NCBI RefSeq assembly: GCF_001595965.1
Contig: NZ_LOJI01000035.1
Coordinates: forward strand, 257,770-321,769
Source of the DNA: Polynucleobacter yangtzensis
GTDB taxonomy: Bacteria > Pseudomonadota > Gammaproteobacteria > Burkholderiales > Burkholderiaceae
Reading direction: 5' to 3'
DNA length: 64,000 nt
Shown here: positions 57,326-64,000 of the stretch, piece by piece
Layout: every line of letters starts with the position of its first letter
Numbering within the stretch: the first letter of the stretch is position 1
The notes under the pieces: generated by a model
What the model saw: the letters and a program-made list of their open reading frames with translations, nothing else
The model's database searches: none
Told to the model about the DNA's origin: nothing
Position numbers and translations under genes: made by a program

Positions 57326-59193
57326 TATTTAGACTCCTCTTTCCACCAATTTTGCATGATCCACAGTTCAGCTGAATAGTACAAAGGTGGCTCTGGGTAG
57401 CGCATCTCATGACGGAAGGCAACGCGATGGGTTGGGTTGTACCACTGAGGGACTACGTAATAACTATTCCACAAGACACGATCAAGCGCTCTAGTAGCAG
57501 TTCTCAACTGTTCACGATTTTGCGCCTTGGTAATTTCATCAATTAAGGCATCGACTACAGGTGATTGCACGCCAATCACGTTATCAGAACCTTTTTCTTT
57601 GGCAGCTTGGCTACCAAAGCGATCCCAGAGCTCGTTACCTGGGTTTTGAGAATCCTGGAATCGTACGGTGGTCATATCAAAGTCATACTCGTTCATACGC
57701 TTTTGATGCAAGGCAAAGTCGCTCGTACGAATATCGACCTGCACTCCCAACTTCTCTAAGTTGCGAACATACGCAGAAATGACTCTCAAGAAGAAACCGC
57801 CATCCTCCACGATCTCAAAACGAAACGGCTCGCCCTTTTCATTGCGCAATGCGCCATCGCGATACTGCCATCCCGCATGCATGAGAAGCTCTCTTGCTCT
57901 CTTTAGGTTCTGACGCAAACTTCCAGGCGGCTTAGTTGATGGCGCCGCAGGCATTGGATCAAAGACAGCATCTGGAACCCATTGTGGATATTTAGCTTTC
58001 AGAGGTTTAAGTAATTTCAACTCAGCTTCAGTTGGTTTGCGAGGGCCGTCAAAATTGGCACTTAAGTCGCTATTCGTAAAGTAGCTATTGATGCGACTGT
58101 ATTGATCAAAAAATATCTGACGATTGAGCCACTCAAAATCTAAGGCATACCCCAAGGCTTCGCGAACACGCACATCCTTAAAGATTGGGCGGCGTACATT
58201 CATTGCAAAACCTTGCATCCCAGCACCGTTGTGATTGAGGAATGCCTTTTTCAGCAAAATACCTTTATCAAACTTTGAGCCAACATAGCCTTTGGCCCAA
58301 ATCTTGGCGCGATACTCGACTAAAGCATCAAACTCCCCTGCTTTAAAGGCTTCTAACCTGACAGCATCATCGCTGTAGAGCTTGTACAGCACGCGATCAA
58401 AGTTATAAAAACCAACGCGCACGTTAAGTGGCTTACTGAGTTGGTCGGCCCAATAGTTTGGATTCTTTTTATAGACAATCGACTTGCCAGCTTTAAAAGA
58501 CTCAATCAAATAAGGGCCACTTGCAATCGGCGCCTCAAAGGCAAGCTTCTCGAATGGGATCATCGACCCATCGGGCCGCTTACCCCAGTTACGTGAGAAC
58601 ACTGGAAAGGTACCCGCCAAGATTGGTAACTCTGCATTGTCATTTTTAAAGTCAAAGCGGATGGAGCGCTCAGACAAAACTACTGCTTCTTTAATGTCAG
58701 CAAAAGTTGTCTTGTAGCGTGGGTGGGCCTTACCACTCATTAAAGTATCAAAGCTATATTTAACGTCAGCTGCTAGTACTGGACTACCATCAGAAAACTT
58801 CGCTTCCGAACGAATATGAAACGTCACGGATTTATGATCTTTAGCCACCTGAATATCGTCAGCCAATAACCCGTAAATACTGGATACCTCATCAGCACTT
58901 CCCTCGGCCAAAGATTCAAACATCAAATCAATACCTGGGGCAGTAATGCCGCGCAACGTAAACGGATTAAATTTATCGAAGCTGGTTCTTTGCCCCGGAT
59001 TGGGTAATACCAAGGTGCCACCCCGAGGGGCATTCGGATTCACGTAATCAAAATGGGCGAATCCATCGGGATATTTGGGTTTACCGTATTGCGCAATGCC
59101 CTGTCCAGCCATGGCCGTATTGAGTCCTAGCCCCACTAGCAGCGCTAGCAGCAGGAAATGGGCAATTTGGCGAATGGGTTTTAGGGTGGGCAT
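57325..59193 (-). CDS. yejA: Peptide ABC transporter solute-binding protein YejA
   Basis: Periplasmic receptor of the Yej importer, which takes up oligopeptides including microcin-C-like or murein peptides. The 622 residues include a signal peptide ending AMA at about residue 29. SBP family 5 features are FDYVNPNAPRGGTLVLPN, VTFHIRSEAKFSDGSPV and VREALGYALDFEWLNR. It is first in the operon; the gene is divergent from fabI across 50 bp. Confidence 0.94.
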   Translation of the reverse strand: MPTLKPIRQIAHFLLLALLVGLGLNTAMAGQGIAQYGKPKYPDGFAHFDYVNPNAPRGGTLVLPNPGQRTSFDKFNPFTLRGITAPGIDLMFESLAEGSADEVSSIYGLLADDIQVAKDHKSVTFHIRSEAKFSDGSPVLAADVKYSFDTLMSGKAHPRYKTTFADIKEAVVLSERSIRFDFKNDNAELPILAGTFPVFSRNWGKRPDGSMIPFEKLAFEAPIASGPYLIESFKAGKSIVYKKNPNYWADQLSKPLNVRVGFYNFDRVLYKLYSDDAVRLEAFKAGEFDALVEYRAKIWAKGYVGSKFDKGILLKKAFLNHNGAGMQGFAMNVRRPIFKDVRVREALGYALDFEWLNRQIFFDQYSRINSYFTNSDLSANFDGPRKPTEAELKLLKPLKAKYPQWVPDAVFDPMPAAPSTKPPGSLRQNLKRARELLMHAGWQYRDGALRNEKGEPFRFEIVEDGGFFLRVISAYVRNLEKLGVQVDIRTSDFALHQKRMNEYDFDMTTVRFQDSQNPGNELWDRFGSQAAKEKGSDNVIGVQSPVVDALIDEITKAQNREQLRTATRALDRVLWNSYYVVPQWYNPTHRVAFRHEMRYPEPPLYYSAELWIMQNWWKEESK

Positions 59194-59243
59194 ATATGCA
59201 ACAATTGTAGATAGCTAATCATATTTGAAGCAAAGGACACAAC

Positions 59244-60029
59244 ATGGGCTTTCTCTCCGGCAAAAAAATCCTCATTACCGGCCTCCTCTCAAACCGCTCT
59301 ATCGCCTATGGCATTGCCAAGGCTTGCCACCGCGAAGGCGCTGAACTAGCTTTTACCTACGTGGGTGAACGCTTTAAGGACCGCATCGTTGATTTTGCAA
59401 AAGAATTCAATACCGACCTGATTTTTGACTGTGATGTGGGCAGCGATGAGCAAATTAGCGCACTTTTCAAGGATTTGGCTAAATCCTGGCCTCAATTTGA
59501 CGGCTTCGTTCATGCTATTGGCTTTGCACCGCGCGAAGCAATTGCCGGTGATTTCTTAGATGGCCTCTCTCGTGAGGGCTTCAAGATTGCCCATGACATT
59601 TCAGCATATAGCTTCCCAGCAATGGCAAAAGAGGCTTTACCAATGTTGCGCGATAAATCCTCTTTACTCACCCTGACTTATTTGGGTTCGATGAAGAATG
59701 TTCCAAACTACAACACCATGGGTTTAGCCAAAGCTTCTCTTGAAGCTTCCGTGCGTTACCTCGCTGGCTCAGTTGGCCCTAAAGGCATTCGTGCTAACGG
59801 AATTTCTGCTGGCCCAATTAAAACTTTGGCAGCGTCTGGCATCAAAGGCTTTAGCAAGATTTTGGAAGCAGTTGAACAAACTGCACCACTGCGTCGCAAT
59901 GTCACCATTGATGATGTGGGCAACACTGCAGCATTCTTGTTATCTGATTTGGCAAATGGTATTACTGCTGAAATCATTTATGTTGATAACGGCTTTAGCC
60001 AAGTAGTTGGCGGAATGGACGAAGTTTGA
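59244..60029 (+). CDS. fabI: Enoyl-[acyl-carrier-protein] reductase (NADH) FabI
   Basis: Last reduction step of each fatty-acid elongation cycle. It has 261 residues. N-terminal KILITGLLSNRSIAYGIAKA is the NAD site with the FabI-specific SNRSIA; the catalytic Tyr-x6-Lys lies in YNTMGLAKASLEASV. AAGGA lies 8 bp before the ATG. It overlaps the chromate transporter start by 4 bp. Confidence 0.97.
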   Translation: MGFLSGKKILITGLLSNRSIAYGIAKACHREGAELAFTYVGERFKDRIVDFAKEFNTDLIFDCDVGSDEQISALFKDLAKSWPQFDGFVHAIGFAPREAIAGDFLDGLSREGFKIAHDISAYSFPAMAKEALPMLRDKSSLLTLTYLGSMKNVPNYNTMGLAKASLEASVRYLAGSVGPKGIRANGISAGPIKTLAASGIKGFSKILEAVEQTAPLRRNVTIDDVGNTAAFLLSDLANGITAEIIYVDNGFSQVVGGMDEV

Positions 60030-61354
60030 GTGTTCCACTACGCGAGGCCCTGAAGTTTTGGGCCAAGCTGGGCTTCATTAGTTTTGGTGGGCCGGCAGGA
60101 CAAATCGCCGTTCTACATCAAGAGTTAGTTGAAAAGCGTCGCTGGATTTCTGAGCGGCGCTTTTTACATGCGCTGAACTACTGCATGCTCCTTCCCGGGC
60201 CTGAGGCTCAACAGCTGGTGACCTATATAGGTTGGCTGATGCACCGCAGCTGGGGCGGCATTCTGGCAGGAACACTCTTTGTGTTGCCCTCTTTATTCAT
60301 ATTGATTGGCCTATCGTGGGTTTACCTCACATTCGGACAAGTACCTTGGATTGCAGCGATCTTTTTTGGCATCAAGCCAGCAGTCACTGCAATCGTATTA
60401 CACGCTGCAGTACGTATTGGTAAACGCACCATTCATAACCAAGTATTGCAATGGATTGCTTTGGGTTCTTTCTTGGCTATCTTTATTCTCAATCTCGCCT
60501 TTCCGATCATCGTGGCGATTGCTGCTGCTATTGGCTATTGGGGTGGCAAAAAATATCCAGAATATTTTCAACAAAAAAATACCCATAGCAGTAAAGAAAC
60601 TAGCGGATATGGTAGCGCGCTTATTGATGATCACACTCCCACTCCGGAGCATGCGCAATTTCATTATCAAAAAATGATTCGCCACTCTTTGATTGCTCTG
60701 GGTTGTTGGTTGCTATCTATAGGCGCTCTAGTCTTACTCTTCGGCTGGAAGACCCTATATCCTCAGATAGCCTGGTTCTTTACTAAAGCCGCCTTTCTGA
60801 CGTTTGGTGGTGCATATGCAGTTCTTCCTTACGTATATCAAGGCGCCGTTGATCACTTCCATTGGCTCAGCGCTAACCAAATGATTGATGGCCTGGCGCT
60901 TGGCGAAACCACCCCAGGACCGTTGATTATGGTGGTTGCTTTTGTTGGCTACCTTGCGGGACATATTCAACACTTGATAGGTGCTAGCAATCCTTTTTGG
61001 TTTGGCGTGCTGGGTGCATGCGTTGCTACTTGGTTTACTTTCTTGCCCTCCTTCTTTTTTATCTTGGTTGGTGGACCACTCATTGAGTCAACTCACGGCA
61101 AACTGGGCTTTACAGCGCCACTGACCGCCATCACTGCAGCCGTAGTTGGTGTTATTGCCAATCTGGGTCTCTTTTTTGCCTATCACGTCTTTTTACCGAG
61201 AGGCTTTAGCGGCTCGATTTCTTGGATCTCGATCTTGATCTGCGCCCTGGCTGGATTAGCCTTATTTAAATTTCAAAAGGGTGTTCTCACAGTATTGGGT
61301 GGTTCTGCCTTAGCTGGATTACTCTTTCATTACATCTCCATCTTGATGGGGTGA
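60026..61354 (+). CDS. chrA: Chromate transporter (CHR family, two-domain)
   Basis: Inner-membrane proton-driven chromate exporter. The 442 residues have two homologous halves: FGGPAGQIAVLHQELVEKRRWI and LPGPEAQQLVTYIGW in the first, and FGGAYAVLPYVYQGAVDHFHWLS with LGETTPGPLIMVVAFVGY in the second. It begins with a TTG at 60026 overlapping the fabI stop by 4 bp (TTGA); no better start exists, so weak coupled translation is likely. Confidence 0.92.
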   Translation: MSVPLREALKFWAKLGFISFGGPAGQIAVLHQELVEKRRWISERRFLHALNYCMLLPGPEAQQLVTYIGWLMHRSWGGILAGTLFVLPSLFILIGLSWVYLTFGQVPWIAAIFFGIKPAVTAIVLHAAVRIGKRTIHNQVLQWIALGSFLAIFILNLAFPIIVAIAAAIGYWGGKKYPEYFQQKNTHSSKETSGYGSALIDDHTPTPEHAQFHYQKMIRHSLIALGCWLLSIGALVLLFGWKTLYPQIAWFFTKAAFLTFGGAYAVLPYVYQGAVDHFHWLSANQMIDGLALGETTPGPLIMVVAFVGYLAGHIQHLIGASNPFWFGVLGACVATWFTFLPSFFFILVGGPLIESTHGKLGFTAPLTAITAAVVGVIANLGLFFAYHVFLPRGFSGSISWISILICALAGLALFKFQKGVLTVLGGSALAGLLFHYISILMG

Positions 61355-61376
61355 ATTTTTCTCCAAGATTGGCATA

Positions 61377-62261
61377 ATGGAAGTTATGCGAATCGAACCT
61401 CAAACCATCACTCATCTGCAAGAATGGCTCGGTAAAACGGAGTCATTTCAAGACACAGTTACATCAGCGCCAGTGCGCGCCCTCTCAGCCACCTTGGATC
61501 GCGAAGATCCCGCGCCCAGCAAGGGTACTTTTTTGCCGGAGTTGTGGCACTGGCTGTACTTTCTACCTCATGCCCGCGAATCTGAAATAGGCCCTGATGG
61601 TCATCCAAAACGTGGCGGTTTTTTACCTCCCGTTCCATTGCCACGTCGCATGTGGGCAGGTAGTCGTATTGAATGGCTAAAACCATTAGCTGTTGGCGAT
61701 GAAATTGAACGGGTTTCCACAATTGAATCTGTCACTCATAAAGCAGGTCGCACTGGTGATTTGATTTTCGTTTTAGTCAATCACAAGATCTCCAATCAAA
61801 ATGGCTTAGCAATCATAGAAGAACATGACATCGTGTATCGCGATGCTCCTGGACCAGACGACAAGCCCGTGGCCCCTACTTCCGCACCAACTGATGCCAA
61901 ATGGAGCAAAACAATTACGCCAGATGATGTATTGCTGTTTCGCTATTCAGCACTAACATTTAACGGTCATCGCATTCACTACGATCGTAAATACGTTACG
62001 GAGGTTGAAGGCTATCCTGGCTTAATTGTGCATGGACCGTTGATTGCAACCTTATTAGTTGATCTGGTACGCCAAAGCATTCCAGGCTGCAAGCTGAAGA
62101 GTTTTGAGTTCCGCGCTATTCGCCCGACTTTTGACATCAATATTTTTAAAGTGAATGCCAAGCCAGATTTGGAAAAAGATCCCAGCGGAAAAACGATTTC
62201 GATTTGGGCGCAAGATCATGAAGGTTGGCTCACGATGCAAGCCACTGCCGTACTAGCTTAA
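61377..62261 (+). CDS. FAS1-like/HTD2-type acyl-CoA dehydratase
   Basis: The 294-residue double-hot-dog enzyme hydrates an acyl-CoA double bond, as in mesaconyl-C4-CoA hydratase or HTD2. Visible motifs are WHWLYFLPHARESEIGPDGHPKRGGFLPPVPLPRRMWAGSRIEW in the first part and FRYSALTFNGHRIHYDRKYVTEVEGYPGLIVHGPL in the second, the MaoC-type active site. Start is ATG 61377 with an alternative at 61386. It heads a CoA-ester operon with a PrpD-like gene and a CitE-like gene. Confidence 0.85.
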   Translation: MEVMRIEPQTITHLQEWLGKTESFQDTVTSAPVRALSATLDREDPAPSKGTFLPELWHWLYFLPHARESEIGPDGHPKRGGFLPPVPLPRRMWAGSRIEWLKPLAVGDEIERVSTIESVTHKAGRTGDLIFVLVNHKISNQNGLAIIEEHDIVYRDAPGPDDKPVAPTSAPTDAKWSKTITPDDVLLFRYSALTFNGHRIHYDRKYVTEVEGYPGLIVHGPLIATLLVDLVRQSIPGCKLKSFEFRAIRPTFDINIFKVNAKPDLEKDPSGKTISIWAQDHEGWLTMQATAVLA

Positions 62262-62278
62262 TCAAACACTATTTATTT

Positions 62279-63655
62279 ATGACTACTCAACACCTCTCTC
62301 GTGAGCTCGCCAGCTTTGCAGCAAATCTCAAGGCTGCAGACATCCCTAACGATGTCATGAACCGTGCCGAAGATTTATTGGTAGATTGGTTTGGTTCTGC
62401 TATCGCCGGCAAAGGCTCACGCCCGGTTGAGCTTATTACCCAATTTGCGCAGAACATGGGTGGGTTTGATGCGGCACACGCTGGCCCATCTGAGATTCTG
62501 GTTTCACGCAAAACCTCCAGCCCCTTTTTGGCGGCAATGGCAAATGCGGCAGCATCCCATGTTGCAGAACAAGATGATGTGCACAATGGTTCAGTCTTTC
62601 ATCCGGCGACAGTAGTCTTTCCTCCTGCACTGGCTTGCGCACAAGCGCTGGGCTCCTCTGGAGAAGAATTATTGGTTGCTGCAGTAGCGGGCTATGAAGT
62701 AGGTATCCGTGTTGGCGAATTTCTAGGTCGCTCTCATTACAAAGTGTTTCACACTACTGGCACCGCTGGCACTCTAGCGGCGGCTGCAGCAGTTGGAAGA
62801 CTTCTGAAATTGTCTCCAGAGCAAATGCTCAACGCCTTTGGTTCAGCGGGCACACAGTCAGCTGGTCTTTGGGAATTTCTGCGCGATGCGGCCGACTCAA
62901 AGCAACTCCATACTGCACATGCCGCATCTACCGGCTTGATGTCTGCTTATATTGCACAAGCTGGTTTTACAGGTGCGCAGCATATTCTGGAAGGCAAGCA
63001 AGGTCTTGCAGCTGGCATGTCTAGCGATAGCGATCCAAGTAAGCTCGTAGATCGTTTGGGTAGTCGCTGGGCTTTAGCAGAAACCAGTTTTAAGTACTAC
63101 GCCTCATGCCGCCATACTCACCCTGCTGCAGATGCTTTATTGCAAGTGATGTTGGCCAGTAAGTTAGCCCCTAGCGATATCGCCAAGGTCGAGACTTTAG
63201 TTCATCAGGGCGCTATTGATGTTTTAGGACCAGTCACTGATCCGGCTACCGTGCATCAATCGAAGTTTTCTATGGGCACAGTCTTGGCTTTAGTTGCTCA
63301 CTATCAATTTGCCGGCCTTCAAGAGTTCGACAAGCACTTTCATGATGATGAGATTTGCGCATTCCGCGAGCGCGTTACGATGATCCTGGATCCCGAAGTA
63401 GATGGAGCCTATCCACAACGCTGGATCGGCAAAGTCAAAGTGCATTTAAAAAGCGGGCAAGTCTTGGACGGTCGTGTAGACGAGCCTAAGGGCGATCCTG
63501 GCAACACCCTATCTCGCGCAGAAATTACCGACAAGGCAATGCGTCTAGCTGCCTTCAGCGGTGGCGCCAACCCAGCCGAGATGAATAAAGCAATTGATCT
63601 CTTGTGGAATATCCGCAAACAAGCCAAGATAGGCTTTCTACTTCCTTCGAATTAA
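62279..63655 (+). CDS. MmgE/PrpD family dehydratase-like protein
   Basis: The 458-residue protein belongs to the MmgE/PrpD superfamily (2-methylcitrate dehydratase, itaconate-forming CAD and relatives). I choose ATG 62279 (MTTQHLSREL); an in-frame upstream reading would run within the hydratase gene. Motifs are WFGSAIAGKGSRPVEL, AAASHVAEQDDVHNGSVFHPATVVFP and SFKYYASCRHTHPAADALL. Neighbours suggest a role in a C5-dicarboxylate or methyl-branched CoA pathway. Confidence 0.9.
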   Translation: MTTQHLSRELASFAANLKAADIPNDVMNRAEDLLVDWFGSAIAGKGSRPVELITQFAQNMGGFDAAHAGPSEILVSRKTSSPFLAAMANAAASHVAEQDDVHNGSVFHPATVVFPPALACAQALGSSGEELLVAAVAGYEVGIRVGEFLGRSHYKVFHTTGTAGTLAAAAAVGRLLKLSPEQMLNAFGSAGTQSAGLWEFLRDAADSKQLHTAHAASTGLMSAYIAQAGFTGAQHILEGKQGLAAGMSSDSDPSKLVDRLGSRWALAETSFKYYASCRHTHPAADALLQVMLASKLAPSDIAKVETLVHQGAIDVLGPVTDPATVHQSKFSMGTVLALVAHYQFAGLQEFDKHFHDDEICAFRERVTMILDPEVDGAYPQRWIGKVKVHLKSGQVLDGRVDEPKGDPGNTLSRAEITDKAMRLAAFSGGANPAEMNKAIDLLWNIRKQAKIGFLLPSN

Positions 63656-63670
63656 GCACATAACTCTTTT

Positions 63671-64000
63671 ATGAATCCACTTGATACGCCACTAGGCTAT
63701 AGCACCAACTTTCTTTTTGTCCCGGGCACTCGCCCTGAGCGTTTTGTAAAAGCCCTTGATAGTGGTGCCAGTGGCGTTGTATTAGATCTTGAAGATGCTG
63801 TTGCCGAGGAAGATAAAGTCAGCGCGCGCGATGCCATTCGCGCTGCTTGGCCTAACTTTAGCGCTGAGCAAAAGAAACGCTTAGTCATTCGCACGAACTC
63901 ACCAGGTAGTAAGTTTTATGCGGCCGATCTCATTCTTGCGCAAGAACTGCAAGTGGCATGTCTACTCATTCCTAAAAGCGAATCGCTCGATCAAATTAAT
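63671..64000 (+). CDS. CitE-like CoA ester lyase (HpcH/HpaI family), cut by window end
   Basis: Only the N-terminal 110 residues are in the window. The reading MNPLDTPLGYSTNFLFVPGTRPERF, with VVLDLEDAVAEEDK and LVIRTNSPG, matches citrate lyase beta/citramalyl-CoA lyase proteins. The DLEDAV motif supplies Mg-binding and substrate residues. It starts 15 bp after the PrpD-like gene, so it belongs to the same operon. The exact CoA ester is not decided by what is visible. Confidence 0.9.
   Translation, partial: MNPLDTPLGYSTNFLFVPGTRPERFVKALDSGASGVVLDLEDAVAEEDKVSARDAIRAAWPNFSAEQKKRLVIRTNSPGSKFYAADLILAQELQVACLLIPKSESLDQIN

Noticed and set aside
62225..62279. Upstream start for the PrpD-like gene at 62225
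   Set aside because: It lies inside the hydratase gene and adds 18 unrelated residues; ATG 62279 begins directly with MTTQHLS.

Overview
The window looks like a chromosomal segment of a free-living betaproteobacterium of the Burkholderiaceae, most likely Polynucleobacter or a close relative. This rests on two Bug-type solute receptors, the rimP-nusA-infB-rbfA-truB order, moderate-to-low GC and very tight gene packing. That placement is inference from gene content. No rRNA, transposase, integrase gene or CRISPR array is visible. One tRNA (His) is present.

Layout. 0-6 kb: purU converges on a six-gene minus-strand operon in which a two-subunit molybdenum hydroxylase is followed by soxX-soxY-soxZ-soxA. 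6-13 kb: LrgA/LrgB pair, omega-aminotransferase, NTF2-like protein, FAD amine oxidase-like protein, Bug receptor and cytoplasmic gamma-glutamyltransferase, plausibly amine or gamma-glutamyl compound use. 13-17 kb: mazEF, a Pif1/RecD-like helicase, an anchored SUMF1-domain protein, tRNA-His and dusA. 17-33.5 kb: a nitrogen block with two divergent operons. The minus one is cobA-nrtA-nrtB-nrtD-cynS (siroheme methyltransferase, ABC importer, cyanase). The plus one is a second nrtA-like receptor-nirB-nirD-nasA-ybiB-HPP (assimilatory nitrate and nitrite reduction). Two more HPP membrane proteins, a DUF1348 protein and a nitroreductase follow.

This nitrogen block is bracketed by two identical 23-bp direct repeats (17040-17062 and 33552-33574), each made of two 11-bp units TGYCCTAAATT. 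That suggests it may be an acquired island next to dusA. 33.7-38.6 kb: a small operon under a perfect FNR box, a pseudouridine synthase, a Bug receptor and the arsenic operon arsR-arsC-acr3. 38.6-51.7 kb: housekeeping genes tex, typA, truB, rbfA, infB, nusA, rimP, rluB and scpB, with an attenuator-like leader before rimP. 51.8-59.2 kb: a patatin lipoprotein, an NlpC/P60-fold protein lacking its catalytic cysteine, and the yejABEF peptide importer. 59.2-64 kb: fabI, chrA and a CoA-ester pathway operon (FAS1/MaoC-like hydratase, MmgE/PrpD, CitE-like lyase) cut by the window end.

The observations I rate highest are the repeat-bracketed nitrogen block, two substrate receptors apparently sharing one permease/ATPase, an NrtA-like receptor with a roughly 60-residue Cys/His-bearing extension before its Tat motif, the cluster of three HPP proteins, the Sox-type SoxY without its GGCGG arm inside a Mo-hydroxylase operon, the Cys-to-Gly NlpC/P60 protein, and the rimP leader.
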